Notes: generated by a model not told the origin, from the sequence alone. Counted from the stretch's first letter, positions 34,298 to 47,147 are shown. The stretch: 64,000 nucleotides of DNA from Rhypophila decipiens (GCA_033297075.1 MU858088.1:62001-126000), one strand, 5' to 3'. Numbers and translations: made by a program.

Positions 34298-36471
34298 GTT
34301 GTATGTGTGACTCTAAACAGTTGTTTTCGGCGTCAGACGATGCCGGTCAGATGGAAAGGGGTATAATCCTGAACGACGCCAAAGAACATTTCTAAAGGTT
34401 GACAATGGTGGTTGGTTGGACGGACGGAATGGCGCTGTTAAACGTTGCGATGGATGGCAATAGGTATGGCAAGCCCACCTGGTTTGGCAATATTCATCTC
34501 AGTGGCCACTTCCAACAAGCTTTGCGCCTACAACGTATGACCTGGGACCGAGATAAACGGGCGCAAGGGGTCCTTCCGCACCCCGTCATAACGTTGGTAA
34601 GAGCTAAGAAGGCGGGATTCCGTCACCTGGGCAAGGATAGTTCGTTGTAAGGTGCTCGCTAGCTGAGTAAGAAGTTTGAGTCGTCTGGACTGCACAGGAA
34701 ACAACAACGCAGGGACTCCATGTCAGACCCAGAGGCCAGCTAGACTGCCAGGGGCAGGACACTTACGTATGCTAAGCAGTAGCCGCCATGAGAAACGTCC
34801 GGGAACGGTTTTTAGTGGGAGATCGGACCCCGAACACACGTCGAATGAATTGATTGTTGACCCCGAACACACGTCGAATGAATTGATTGTTGATCAATGT
34901 CATAGTCGGCCGTCGCGGACAGGATAAATATTGACCCCATAGCCAGACTGCCAGTCATGGACATTCACATCCATGCCGCGACCTGGAGCAGCGTCGGTGG
35001 TGTGATGTTTTGTTAATTTGCAATTCTGCTCACGCAGAGGCCAGAGCGGACGTCGTGTGAAAACGGATGGTGTGTTCTGAGCATAACCTCGATCTGGTAA
35101 CAGGAACTGTTAATTTGGATCACGGTGATACAATGGACGGAACTTGCCAAACATCCTAGGATCAGACGCATCTTCCTTCAAGTGGTCCATGCTGCGCTAA
35201 ATGCATTTTTTTTTGCCAGCGGCGGAAGAGTACCTCGAAAGCAATTCGGTTGGCGTGAGTTTGGGGCATGTGCAACATTGTCGATTTGATTGAGGGTGTA
35301 AAAGTTTTCTCAACCGGAAGGTGCGGGATACCGAAATTCTTTCCCTGGGCCCAAGGTGGACGGGAATAGTCGGACGCCAGCCTCCAGGTGACGGCAGGAA
35401 TTGTCAGGAAGGAGCTTCCCGACTCCTGTGGACATCGAATGTGCTAAGCCCATCAGCACAATGAATATTTGCTTCTATTAAGGACCAGCCAAAAGGCTTA
35501 TATTGTATCCCTGGAATTCGTTTACCAATGTCAAAATATTATTCTAGAAATTATAGAATCGTCCGTTCACGCTGTTGCGATTCCCTTTCACTCACTTTGA
35601 GCCCTACTCATTCTTCGCTCAACCCCCGTTATCTGGCCAAGGTTTCGAATCGCTAAACTTGAAGCATAACGGCAACGTCATCTGGCTCCCAGATCCATCT
35701 CATATTGTATATCAGAGCTTGTCTGACCGCCAACGAAACAGATTTGACACGTCTTGCCCATCCGAGTAGACAACAGGACCGCTTTCAGCGATGATGCCCT
35801 TCCGTAATCGTCCATTTCCAGACGTATCATGAGACGGGGAAGTATTGGCGTTCTGTCGCAGTCTTGGGACTTCGAGTCTGACAGGATGTGATTGCGGGGG
35901 AGAAAACAAAAGGAACAAAAATTGGAAGAGGTCGCTGTCGGTTCCCAAGGCCAGTCCTCATTCTGGGATATGATGCGCTCCATCAACCTCTACAAGGGCC
36001 ACCATCTCCCGGACTTCATACGGCACGGCATCGCATACGAAGGGCCAAGGCAAACGTCAAAAGGGGGATGGAGTTCCCACACGTGGCTCCCCAGTCACAA
36101 AGTCACGACAGATCGGCGCTAACAAAGACAGGGGTCGTAGAATAGGGCTCTGAGCCTCTGTCCTTGGCATGGTCTAGGCCCAGCCAGAAGCACAAAGCTG
36201 AAAGCTGCGCTCCGCCTTGTCAGCCAACTCTTCCCGTTTGGGGTTACACTCCGATTAGGCGCTATGGAATACCCCTGAGTATTGTCAATAGTCGATATGC
36301 ACGTCGCAGTGGAAATTTGACTCCAGGCTCCTCCATGAGAGCAATTCTGTCCCCGATGCGAATATAATATCCGTGGTCTGGAGAAAAGTGGTTTTCCCAT
36401 GTTCTCATATCCATCCCTTTCCTGTCATACAACTTTGTCTGGCTTCTCTGGCATTCCTTCCAAGCCCCACG
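34298..36471. other. Intergenic, no supported gene
   Basis: Holds the promoter side of both the antiporter (minus) and the WSC protein (plus), plus a 33-bp tandem duplication at 34826-34891. No recognised gene on either strand. Confidence 0.5.
34826..34891. repeat. Perfect 33-bp tandem duplication
   Basis: The unit beginning GACCCCGAACACACGTCGAA at 34826 is repeated exactly at 34859. It is intergenic and apparently recent, since no differences are seen. Confidence 0.9.
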
Positions 36472-38025
36472 ATGAAGTTTTCGCTCTTTTTTTCGGCGCT
36501 GTCTTTGCTGGCAGCGTCGCCGACAGCTCTTTCGGCATGTCTCAACTGCACTTCGCCCATCGGCAATTCCAACTGGGCCAACGGTGTCCTCGCAGGTTCC
36601 AACTACTACAATCCGGTAAATCCAACGGGCATATGGGCTCTTGGTACCAGTTCGAACGGAGAGGGCCCACTCGAGCTCCGGCGGGACCCGACCGGCCTCT
36701 ACTACATCTATAATTTCTGCCCCAAGTTACACTCCGGCTACTGCCGTGTATACCTGAATCAAGTTGTCGGTGTCGTCGCCGGCGAGACCTACAACTTTGC
36801 CATCGAGTACCAGATGTCCAGTGTTAGAAATGCAGTCGACACGCTAGAGATATATGTCGAGACCTTACCCGGCCGTCAAACAAGGCTGTTCAATGAATTC
36901 ATCTACAGCGGCAACACAGCATGGACCAAATGGACGACGGGCAACTTTGTCGCCCCAAATACGGCCAATGTCCTTTTCACCGTCACTTGGCGGAATGATC
37001 CCAACGATGCCATTGTCAACATTCGCCGGATCGACATGAAACCCGTGGCCTGCCGCGTCGCGAACCCCAACACCTCGTGTGCTCCTTCATCAACTAGCAC
37101 TACAAGTACTAGCTCTTCGACCACTTCGACCACCAGCACGACGACAACATCAACAAGCTCCTCAAGCACGACGGTCTCTTCCACATCATCAACGACCAGC
37201 TCTTCGAGCACCAGCACGACTGCAACATCAAGTACCACATCAAGCTCTACGAGCACGACCGTCTCTTCCACATCATCAACGAGCAGTTCCTCCTCCGCTT
37301 CCTCGACTTCCAGCACGCTCGTCACATCGACCCTTTCAAGCTCAACCGCCACAACATCCACTTCATCCGAACAACCAACCACCACGCCCGCTTATCCCCC
37401 AGTACAAGGCTATAACTGGGTAGACTGCTACCAAGAGCCAACAAGCGGGCAACGTCTCCTCCGCGGCGCGCAACTGGCAACCGACGACATGACCCTCGAA
37501 AAGTGCGCCACGTTTTGCGCCTCGTGGCCGTACTTTGGCACCGAATACGGAAGAGAATGTTTCTGCGGCTTGGCCCTCACCGATGGCGGTGCGCCCGCTC
37601 CTCTGTCGGAATGCAACTTCCCTTGCTCAGGAAACGCAGCACAAGTCTGCGGTGCTGGATCCAGAATGAACTTGTACAATCACCCTGCCAAGACGCCGTC
37701 TAATCCAGAGGAGATCAACGGCGGGTCGAGTAAGAGAATCGGATGTGTTACCGAGGCTCAGGGTGGGAGGACCTTGGGATCAGCAGCTACCGCTTCGGAT
37801 GCTATGACATTGGAAATATGTGATAACTTCTGTGCCGGGTATCCTTTGTGGGGCGTGGAATACGGAAGAGAGTGTTATTGTGGCAATGAGCTTCGGCAGG
37901 GGGCCGAGGTGGTGGCCAAGGAAGACTGTGATATGCTTTGCGCGGGCAATGGACTGCAGTTGTGCGGTGCTGGGAATCGGGTCATGGTGTATGCTCGCCA
38001 GGCACCGCCTCCACAACCTACCTAA
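36472..38025 (+). CDS. Secreted protein with N-terminal carbohydrate-binding-like domain and two WSC domains, 517 aa
   Basis: A single exon. The frame is open upstream, but the ATG at 36472 is chosen because it begins a clean signal peptide (MKFSLFFSALSLLAASPTAL, cut near ALSA). Residues ~24-200 form a Cys-containing beta-rich module resembling fungal carbohydrate-binding or adhesin-like domains. Residues ~200-306 are a Ser/Thr linker, surely O-glycosylated. WSC1 (~312-403: CATFCASWPYFGTEYGRECFCG, CGAGSRMNLY) and WSC2 (~420-513: CDNFCAGYPLWGVEYGRECYCG, CGAGNRVMVY) have the expected cysteines. WSC domains bind polysaccharides and occur in wall stress sensors and fungal oxidases; here there is no transmembrane helix after them, so the protein is probably secreted or wall-bound rather than a sensor. 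Confidence 0.9.
   Translation: MKFSLFFSALSLLAASPTALSACLNCTSPIGNSNWANGVLAGSNYYNPVNPTGIWALGTSSNGEGPLELRRDPTGLYYIYNFCPKLHSGYCRVYLNQVVGVVAGETYNFAIEYQMSSVRNAVDTLEIYVETLPGRQTRLFNEFIYSGNTAWTKWTTGNFVAPNTANVLFTVTWRNDPNDAIVNIRRIDMKPVACRVANPNTSCAPSSTSTTSTSSSTTSTTSTTTTSTSSSSTTVSSTSSTTSSSSTSTTATSSTTSSSTSTTVSSTSSTSSSSSASSTSSTLVTSTLSSSTATTSTSSEQPTTTPAYPPVQGYNWVDCYQEPTSGQRLLRGAQLATDDMTLEKCATFCASWPYFGTEYGRECFCGLALTDGGAPAPLSECNFPCSGNAAQVCGAGSRMNLYNHPAKTPSNPEEINGGSSKRIGCVTEAQGGRTLGSAATASDAMTLEICDNFCAGYPLWGVEYGRECYCGNELRQGAEVVAKEDCDMLCAGNGLQLCGAGNRVMVYARQAPPPQPT
37078..37380 (+). repeat. Ser/Thr-coding minisatellite-like linker of the WSC gene
   Basis: The coding DNA for the linker is built of imperfect repeats, for example the GTCTCTTCCACATCATCAAC block at about 37171 and again about 87 bases later. 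Such tracts change length readily between strains. Confidence 0.7.
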
Positions 38026-38380
38026 TGTTCCTTGAGATTTTCTCTTTCCTTACTGCATGGCGGTAATTGATAGATGCCCTTGCATCAACGAGACATAAAT
38101 AATAATAATAATTAATAACGTTTGCTGGTCAAAACCTGGCTGCCCATTCGTGTGATCTCTATTGGCCTCCTGGGAAGAATTCTGCATAATCCAATAACGG
38201 CCCTGATCTAATAACCAAACCTAACGCCAATGATGAGTGAGGTAATTTGAATAATACATAATTCCCATGCTTGGCTGATCCATTACCCGTGTTGTAACAC
38301 AATCTTGATAAACAACCCTCCCTTTCCTAGGTACCAGTACCATACACTCACGACGCCCACCATACTCAACAGTAAGGATC
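38026..38380. other. Short intergenic stretch between convergent genes
   Basis: The WSC gene and the membrane protein converge here. An AATAATAATAATTAATAA run at 38099-38116 may contain polyadenylation signals. No gene is seen. Confidence 0.5.
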
Positions 38381-40168
38381 CTAAAAGAACCTCCATATCG
38401 AATCAACATTCCTCGTCTTCTTGAACCCACCATACCACCAACAAGCCGGATACAGCACCACCAATACAATAAGCCAGTTGGCAAAAAACGCCCACAGATT
38501 GTCCACACCGACGGCCTTCTTCCCAGGCGACATAACATCGTCAAAGTTCATGTCATGTCCAAGCCAGGGAATAAACACGGTCTCGGAAATCAGCCCCAAC
38601 AGCGGGATATGAACCATGTAAAAGAACAAAGCCGAGGTCCCGTACACTACCAGAATCTTTCCATAGCGAGCTGCAACATCAGCCGGAATGATGCTAAACA
38701 AGGCCAGAAACAAGAAGTTTACAGCCATGGTATATGCCCAAAACGCCACGTCAGGCGGGTACTTGACGAGGTAGAAGAACGAAGCAGGCGAGGCGAGATA
38801 CTGATTGCCGCCGTGTCCGTGTTCCGGCATGCGTAGACATCCCTCAGAGAGATTGCCCGCATGGAACAACCTAGTCGCGACAAAAATCAAGGTAAACACC
38901 ACAGCGGCAAGAATATTCCCAGCCGTAATGGCCCTCGCGCTCCATGATCGAGCGAGTATAATCCGGCCGTAGAGCAAGCCCAAAATCGCAAAGGAGATCC
39001 ATGCCAGCGGCGGGAATCCAGACATCATCCGCCCAGCACTGACAGGGTAGAACCAGAACCGGAAGCCGATGATACTCTCTGGTGCTTGAAATCCTCCCGA
39101 CCCATGAGAAGACCAATCATTTGTTCCTGGCGCAGACTCATCGTGGTCTTTGTCGAAACATCCCCCGCCGGTAGGACTCAGCCAAATATTCCACAAAATT
39201 GTGATAGTCGCCAGGGTAAGCAAAACAAAGTTATGCAAATGCCAGGAAATGTCCGCCGCGAGAATGATGCTCCTATCGGGCGCGACTCCCTCCGGCAAGG
39301 ATCCCTCCTCGTAGGCCTGCCCATTCTCCACAGTTGCAGGCGGCAGTAAAGGCTCCTCCTCCCTATCAGCAATTTTCTTCGTTCCCATCTTCCCATCAAG
39401 GCTCTTGACAATCCCCAAGACCATGCGCGCAATGACGGCCTCCGTCCAGTTCATAAACACCCACCCAGTTCCAACAAGGAAGTAATCAACCCCCAACGCA
39501 ACAAGCACGATATTCAACAGCCAGATCCTTCCCCCGGACAAGACCACTCCCATGAGCGAACTCAACGCCGTGAGCACGATCCCTCGGACCGCAAAATGCC
39601 GAATCATCCTGCTCCCTTTCCACCCAAGATTGCTCCTCGACCGGCCGAAATACACAATCCCCATGCCCAGAAGAAACATGAAGCCTGGCGCACAAAGATG
39701 TGTCAGTGTACGAATAGTATATGCCAATGTGGTATTCCATTCTTTTGAGGGAACGCCCGAGTCGGTCTCCCCGTCAATGGCGGTTCCGTGGGGCCATGAT
39801 CGCAGGGTCATGACGTTATGGTCTAACGCCATCAGGATCATTAGCAGACCGCGGAGGAGGTCTGGCGGGATGGACCGGGCTTGGGATGGTTTGTTTGCAT
39901 TTTGGGTGCTAGCAGGGCCGGGCATGTTGTTTGTTGCGGTGGTGCCATAGTTTGGTTGGTGCTCCTGATCCGGGATGGGCTCATGAGCCAGGACGACGAG
40001 CTCGGAGGAGGCATCTGGTGCGAAGGAGGTCTCTTGCACGGACGGGCCCGGTTGCGGCGGGATGGGGATGATATTCTTGGCGTGTCCTCCGCCTTGTGTT
40101 CCCTCGTGGTCCGGCAGGTGGGGCCGGGCAGCTTGGGGAGGATCTTCCTCGGTATCGAGCTCTTTCAT
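38381..40168 (-). CDS. Multi-pass membrane protein of the HGSNAT/DUF1624 (acyltransferase-like) family, about 595 aa
   Basis: A single exon on the minus strand. The ATG at 40168 (MKELDTEEDPPQ) is preferred; an in-frame upstream ATG at 40309 would add 47 residues. A ~120-residue hydrophilic N-terminus is followed by PPDLLRGLLMILMALDHNV, the signature opening of the family, with the His that corresponds to the proposed acetyl-accepting residue of lysosomal heparan-alpha-glucosaminide N-acetyltransferase. About ten hydrophobic helices follow (FMFLLGMGIVYFG, GIVLTALSSLMGVVLSGG, FLALFSIIPADV, LVVLYPACWWYG). In bacteria and fungi the substrate of such proteins is mostly unknown. Transfer of an acyl group across a membrane is the family expectation, not something shown here. 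Confidence 0.8.
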   Translation of the reverse strand: MKELDTEEDPPQAARPHLPDHEGTQGGGHAKNIIPIPPQPGPSVQETSFAPDASSELVVLAHEPIPDQEHQPNYGTTATNNMPGPASTQNANKPSQARSIPPDLLRGLLMILMALDHNVMTLRSWPHGTAIDGETDSGVPSKEWNTTLAYTIRTLTHLCAPGFMFLLGMGIVYFGRSRSNLGWKGSRMIRHFAVRGIVLTALSSLMGVVLSGGRIWLLNIVLVALGVDYFLVGTGWVFMNWTEAVIARMVLGIVKSLDGKMGTKKIADREEEPLLPPATVENGQAYEEGSLPEGVAPDRSIILAADISWHLHNFVLLTLATITILWNIWLSPTGGGCFDKDHDESAPGTNDWSSHGSGGFQAPESIIGFRFWFYPVSAGRMMSGFPPLAWISFAILGLLYGRIILARSWSARAITAGNILAAVVFTLIFVATRLFHAGNLSEGCLRMPEHGHGGNQYLASPASFFYLVKYPPDVAFWAYTMAVNFLFLALFSIIPADVAARYGKILVVYGTSALFFYMVHIPLLGLISETVFIPWLGHDMNFDDVMSPGKKAVGVDNLWAFFANWLIVLVVLYPACWWYGGFKKTRNVDSIWRFF

Positions 40169-43100
40169 GGTTGGTTGTTGGGCGGTTGCACGGTGCACCG
40201 GAAGAAGAAAGCAGGCGAGGACAGGAGAGTGGACTGACACAGGTCTCAGACCCTGCGGAGGTGAAGCGAATGGTGACCTTTCCGTGAACGGCCGCCGATC
40301 AGTGAGCAAGGTGAATAGGGATCGGCGGTTCGTATGACCCGTGGATTGGTGGCGGGCGGTGAACGGATGACTCGGGAGGAAGCTTGTTCGTTATGTACAC
40401 TTCGGATCGCTTCTCAGGTCTTATGCTGTTGCTCGTATCCTGTTCGGAGACATATGCTGACAGATGCGAGAATCGCCTAGAATTGATACACGTGTATATT
40501 CCGCAGCCTGGACTAGAAAGTGATGGATGAGATGTCGTCGTTACCGGTAAAGGACGTTCCGATCGGATTACTCAGGTTTGAAGGTTTGCTCTGCAGTCAG
40601 CCAAATGCTTGCTTGTTACGTATCATCTTGTTTGTGGTTGGTTGGTTGACAAATCTCAGGGGCGGTCACCTGTCACTTGGCGAGTGACGTCATTTACGGA
40701 GCTTGCCGTAGGACCCTTGATGTGGCTTATTGAGTGGAGTCGATCGGGGGTTCTGTATTGTGGCGTTGTGGCGTCGCGACGTCCCGGTCATCACGGCACG
40801 GGACGGGAGTGAGAACTTGTGTTGAGTGCATGATCATGCTAAGGAAATGAGAATTTGAATATCAACAAGAAAGATTACAGTATAAAGCTTAAAACATGTG
40901 TAATCACAATAAATCACGCCTAATCCCATACTGCACTGTTTGTCCTCCGACCCTTGAAATCCAACTACCTTTGCCAACACACCATTTTCTGTGGTCCATA
41001 GGTGGACTTGGTCATTTACGAAAGAGTGAATATCAAATTCGACACAACCATTCGTTGAGAAATGTTAAGTGCTTTATGTCAGTAAAGTTGGCTGGATGTC
41101 TCAAGGTCGAAGTGGTGGAAGAAAGTAACATCTCAACCGGTCTCCATTGGGACACGACCACATTGGTAAATAAAGACAGTCCACGTGGTTCCGAAGAGTC
41201 TTTGGGTATATTGACTTAAGAATTTAAGAAGCTCGTATTCAAGTAAACTGTCTTGAAACAAAATTAACGGACAGCAAGTGATAGGACAGACGCCGCCGGA
41301 CAGACACCGCCCTGCCGCTATTCAGAGGCTGCCCGGCTCGACAAGCCCAGCCACGTCTGGCTGCAATACCAAGCCCCGATCCAGAGAACACCAATAGTGA
41401 GACAGTAAATCCATGTCCAGAAACTTCTGGCAACTTTCCGGCCCTGTGTGGGATCTTGTAGTATGACAATGACATACATGACCCATAAGCACAAGCATTG
41501 ATAGGTTTGTGCGTCGATATATGTGTCTCTGTACGATTTTATCTCGGATAATGATGTGGTCAATACTGCCCAAAGAGACTGATCGGTTAAAGTCGACATC
41601 TCACCATCGCCATCACACGAGCCGGCAAGATCCGTACTCATCGGTTAAGACTCCTTGCCATCGAATTCAGTACAGGGGCGACCAGGACTTCGTCTCTTAA
41701 TTATACCGGATTGCCAATATGCGAGCCTAAGAACACAAACCAATGTGTTGGTCGTAAGAGAGCAAACTAGCGTTGACTATATGGGCGTTGACTTGTGGAG
41801 GCCACGGACTGAGTGGAGTGAATGAAAGTGAAGCCGTCCGACTCGCATGTTTCAGAGAACAATCCATACGCTTGATATGAATTGATTTAGACGGTATTGA
41901 ATTCAAAGACTAAACCGCACAAGTATAGATGCCGTCGTGGAAAAACACAGTGTCCCCATAAAAGAACAGACGGTATGATCCCCCTGTCGATTCTCGCCGA
42001 GTATGTACACGTACAGTATCGCGTGGAGATGAAGCTCCGAGACTGCGACACAAACAGCCTCCGACTGGAGTACACACCATAAAATTCCGCCCGCCCCTTG
42101 GGCAAACGAGGCCTAACGCGGCCATGGGGAGAAATACTTGGTCTCCAAGTCCCCGCTAGGGAATTTGATATGGGTGCCCAGACAATCTTGGCACTCCGAA
42201 ACGTGCCGATTCCCGAGCAAGACCTGGTCTCAGATTCCCCCAGCTTGTCCCAGATCAACCCAACAACTGCCTTGGAAGTGGGGATGATTTCTGGAATGGG
42301 CCCAAACCGGAGGTGAGTTCAAAGCTCAAAAGGCGCACGGATATGGACAAGACTTTTGAGACTCACCACGTCACCTCGCCGTCGTGAGATCGTTCCACCG
42401 CTTGACTGACGTCCTCGAGTTGTCGACGGGCTGGAGTCTTGCCTAGGGGCCCTTCAGAAGGTTGGGATTCGAGCAGTTTCATCAAAAACGGACCAACTGA
42501 GGCGATCAATGATGTTGCTGGCACCCCGCGTTGTCGGAGTCGGGGCTGATCAGCGAGTGTACAACGGGACAAACTCGAAAGTCTATAAGGCTTCCGTACG
42601 TTGAAGTGGAAGTTGAGAGTCCGAGTCGGGTACGTCGACCTTTGCAGCACGCTGGACAAGGACACAGTAGGATTCGGAGAAAGTGTTTGATGCTCGGTGT
42701 GTCGACCTGTTCAGTAGGGCAATGATCCTCGTTCTGCCCTATGGGCGAGAGATATTAGAATGGTACGGGTAATTATCTTGTAGTGAATTGCCGGCCAAGA
42801 GCGATTTCAGTTCTGGCGGTGTGAGGGAAGAGGATTGGATGGTAAGCCGCCAATGGGAATGGGTGTAGGGAGTCGATGTACTCCGTGCTCTGAGCTACGC
42901 TTGTATTTGGTACGGCGTAGCAAGGCGGAAAGGATCTTGGACGAATCGCTGCTGCGGGACTTGCACGATAGAGGCAGGTTGGGTGCCGATCATGACATAG
43001 CCCGAGGGAGCATGAATGGGATTGTCCATGTCAGCAATGCCAGCCGCTATTTTGGGCCGGAGATAGTTTGTGTTTTGTGTAACCCGTACCCATCACGCTG

Positions 43101-44889
43101 TGCGACTTGGAGACTTTGTCCGGGCTGTGGAAATGCTATAAAGTAAATAAAAAAAGATATGGTGAATGTAATTGCACGACTCGAATTAACAGGAGACAGG
43201 AGACAGTAGTATCCGCATCACAGTGCGGGAATTTAGCAGCTGGCTTTTACCCTTTTTGACTTGTTGATGGGAATCCCGGGGAGCCGGCAGAATCTGCAGA
43301 CATGCACACCACCAGCAGACGCAAATCCCACTGTTTGCTGCATTCGGGAAGTCGCAAAGTGTGGGATTTCCATGATTTCATCATCGAGTGACACCCTGCG
43401 ACCCCTGCTGACCATCTTCGTCCACCAATGACGGGCGGCTCTGTGGCGTCACCGTCGCCGATCGCTAATCCTGGTTGCGGCAAGCTCTCCTGGAAAGTAC
43501 CTTCTTTTTCCTCAACTTTTCCTGTATGAAGTGTATTGTTACAGCTGATACGTGACAGAGGTATCGTTCGCATCTGGGGGTCATGTCCCTAATATTGATT
43601 CTTGGATTCGAGGAAGCATTCAAAACATTTGAACACGTGCTCTGAAAATTCATCACCATATCTCGCTTGACCGCTAATAGTCTCGGCGCTCGGAACGAGA
43701 CAGTTGTACGGAGTACGAGAGACGAGTAGTTTTGCTTATTGCTCGGTGTGTCCCGTTGCCTGGAGGCGGAAGTAATGGTCGTCATTTTCTTCTAATTATC
43801 CCTCTGATCGACTTCGGATTACTTTGTGCCTCCCAACTGCGCACGGTAATACAAGTTTGCCCAGACTTTTATTCAGAGAATCTCCTGATCAGGCCCCCCA
43901 AAGAACCTCCAACCGACACCAACCATGGAGGGTCCAGCAAGGCACAGGCTGCTGATCGCGGCAGAAAAACAGGACCAAGCCCGGGTTGCGGCCACTCGGC
44001 GTGTAAAACGGTCGACATCTTGGCCGTCCCCCACCGAAGACCAAGTGCGATAACCTGTTAATTACCGCCCAACCAATACAGCCTCCTTCCCAGCCCCGAT
44101 TATTGTTATTATTACATTTATCATCCTTGGTGACTGAAACCTGCGTCACAAAGTAGTCAAAAACGGCCTCAAATAGATAATCTGCCTGGTCGAAATATAT
44201 TTCTCCAACATTTGTGAGATACCGGACAAGGCCAATACTGATACAGCAGCAGACGTCACAATACAGAACAACCCCTGGTACGGGTTACAGCCGATCCCAG
44301 CACAGTACAGTACATGACCACTGCGCACAGTGGCGTTCCGGACAGGGGACCACACCAAGTCACCAACCGAGTTTTGCCTATTGGCGGTTGTCCTTTCTGA
44401 CGTCGTCGGCGCTGCTCTTGACCGTTCCCGAAGAAAAAATACCCACGACCCTGACCAGCGACGATACACACTGACAAACACTTGCGACCCACCGATATCC
44501 GTACATTGCTACATACCAACTGTTAGGTAGCGGTATTCTGTTCTATTCCTCCAGCTATTTTGCGGTACTAGTACTGCTGCTTACCCCTCAACGGCGCTTG
44601 TCCGCTCGTCCTTTCCGAAACATTGCTTTCCGCCGCCCACCCACTCTTCCATCTCACGAGAGAACTTTCGCTTGACTCTCCCAGCAGTCAGCCGCGCATG
44701 CGCCACGCAGATTGACAAGTAGTGGCAACAGGAAACCGGTTGTGTGGGATACGAAAGACGATTCAGGGTCGTGTCCGCTTCTTTAATACCGCAGGGTCTC
44801 CTCCCCCTTTTTATTGCTTGCCTAGTCCACCTACGGTCGCGACAGCCATTTCACGCCCACCGTTTCTTCCCCGTCGATAATTATCGACC
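40169..44889. other. Long gene-poor intergenic region
   Basis: 4.7 kb with only short frames lacking domains or convincing splice structure. The last 500 bases are CT-rich and contain the leader of the SCOC-like gene. No repeats of note were found. Confidence 0.5.
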
Positions 44890-45421
44890 ATGGAGGACAA
44901 CAGCCCACACAATATGCCCGGCATGACACGATCAGATTCTTCGGGCGCGTCGTCGGTCGACCAACACATTCACGCGCCGATTCCCATTCGGCCGGGTCTT
45001 CCCAGTCGACGTAGCAGCGGCACCATGATCGTACCGAGAGACTCATGCGAGGTCGGTCCAGTCGAGCTGGAGGTCGGCCCCAATGATGTGAGGGCCATGA
45101 GTCCAAGGAGAACAAGTCAGGACATCGAGGCGCTGGGAAAGGAAGCAAGAGCCGAGCTGCAAAGGTCAGAAAAAGCCCCCTTGAAGCGATATGACTGCTT
45201 GGTATCAAGGCGTCACATTCTTGCGTGTTCGTACTAACCAGGTCGCGTACAGGCATGCGAAAGCACTTCAGGACTCTCTCATCACCCTGTTCAATCGAAT
45301 CGAGGCGGTCAAGGAGGAACACAACAAGTTGGACAACAATAACAAATTTTTACAGAAGTACATCGGAGACCTGATGACGACCAGCAAAATCACAGCCTCG
45401 AGCAGTCGATCCAAGAAATAA
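44890..45421 (+). CDS. SCOC-like short coiled-coil protein (DUF2205), 147 aa
   Basis: Exons are 44890-45164 and 45253-45421. The donor is GTCAGA and the acceptor TACAG at 45252; the nearer AACCAG acceptor at 45240 would shift the frame. The last ~55 residues form a conserved coiled coil: ALQDSLITLFNRIEAVKEEH, then NKFLQKYIGDLMTTSKI, which matches the SCOC/Slo1 family. These proteins bind Arl-type GTPases at the Golgi and, in animals, act in autophagy. The first ~90 residues are disordered and Ser/Pro-rich. Homologues elsewhere are also small. The function here is inferred from the family. Confidence 0.85.
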
Positions 45422-47147
45422 GGACCGAAGAGGCACTAAATTGGGGCTAATGGGGGAAGCAAGGTCACGCCCTGCATCTAATCATCAACCCGACAGGCCA
45501 TGCGACGAGCATGCCAACCGACGCGTGCGATTGTAGTAAATACAGGATGGGATGCGACCTGGATGGCAGTACAGCGAACCACGTTATATTAGCGATGCGA
45601 TCTTTTTCCAAACGCCGCGAAACGAACCTTTATCGGCTTGATGGATCGCTGCACGACCACGAATCCGAATGGATAACTTTTCTTTACGATACCCGGCTCG
45701 GCCACCAGTTGGATCCCATTGGTGCTCGGCCACACCTGGCGAATGGATATTACAGAGACGCGCGCCAACTAGCAATTGTGTCGGCGGGCGTTGTTATTCT
45801 TGTTTGTGTTATAGGTGCTGTTGGTGCATTTTCGGTTCTGGCTTGGTCCTCTACGACAACGAAGCCTTGACGAGAGGCTTCTTACTTCAAACTGGACACG
45901 GCTCATTCGGTTACAAAAAAAAACTACGGCAAAGAAGGACTTTCCCACACCGCCACGATCATGAGATGCGGCGATGACGAAGGCCTACCCCAAACGGACT
46001 TGGGATCATCGGATACTGGACGAACTGGAGCATTACACAATGGCGTTCTTTTTTTTACTCATCTGCTATATTAACTATTTACTCCTTGATGACTTATTGA
46101 CTCATAATTATTGGAGGCCTGTTCTATTCGGGAAAGGGGCAACTTCTAAACATGCTTTGTCGTTCTCATGACTCTTGTTTGTGTGTGAAACGGATACAGT
46201 CATTCTACAAGCGGGCGCAGCAACCACTGATTTGCACCACGGATACAGCTGGCATTCGACTCTCTCTTTGTGGACGAGACAATACGTACTGGTCTTGCAC
46301 CCCCATCGCCTGCACTGTCGTTTCCATCAGGTCCCGTCGTGTGTGTCAGCCTTAGTTGGTTTGGACATGAACGGGCAAACAGCTGATCGACTCTCTCATT
46401 CATCAGGGCCTGAGCCGTGTTCATGGACCAACCTGGTTCGTGAGTTTACGCTGTCGTGGACCCCTTTATCGTGCGATCCACACCTGAATGTTAGCAGGAC
46501 CCTGGAAACGTGCTGTTCAGTACTCTCATTTGGGAACCTCCCATCATGAAGAACTCCTTCTTACAATCAAATTCAGGTTTAGCTTCCGCCTTTAGCTTTA
46601 AAAGAAAATTGGGGTTAAGTAGATGTGGGGTCTAGCCACAGTGTGTGAACTGATATGTTAGAGTCTATCTTTCAATAAGCGCTTAACAGGGTCCATTTCT
46701 GGACCCTTGCACGTATGACTCATGTTGATGACGCTGTGAAACCCGGGGCCCCAGGGACTCCCATCTCACCCCTTCTCTGTTCGGTTCCTCGTAACCAAAT
46801 AAACTCACATTACCCCCCTCCCCCCCCCGCGTGGCGCGACAATGATCTCACACTGAAGTGTTCGCAAGCATCAAGATCGGAATTGCCATCTCAGAAATAG
46901 AAATGTACAGAGCCTTTTTCGGGTATTGATTGTCGAGATATCTCGGAATCTGAGAGAATTAAACTATTAGAACAACTTCACGACAAATCCACTAGAAGAT
47001 TCTGGAACGAGCATAGCATCTATTTGCACAACCTCCCACCCCCCTTCTACAAAAGACCAATCTGAATACAAAAAATATAAACCAATAGAATTGAAGCGAA
47101 TAATAGGAAATTATAGACAGCTGGTGAATGAGGCTGTGGTTAAGCAA
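45422..47147. other. Gene-free stretch up to the NLR gene
   Basis: Includes the probable 3'UTR of the SCOC-like gene and the left inverted repeat at 46562-46648. A C-rich run lies at 46812-46829. A 119-codon frame (45511-45870) with one hydrophobic helix has no support beyond being open. Confidence 0.5.
46562..46648 (+). repeat. Left inverted repeat bracketing the NLR gene
   Basis: These 87 bases match the reverse complement of 51415-51501 at roughly 80-85 percent, sharing the 20-base core CGCCTTTAGCTTTAAAAGAA. Most differences are C/T or G/A. The NLR gene lies between the two arms. Confidence 0.8.

Noticed and set aside
36903..37385. 160-codon minus-strand Val/Glu-rich frame
   Set aside because: Antisense of the Ser/Thr linker in the WSC gene.
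45511..45870. Possible small membrane protein (119 codons)
   Set aside because: Only one hydrophobic stretch near the end, no family, and it lies in the probable 3'UTR of the SCOC-like gene.
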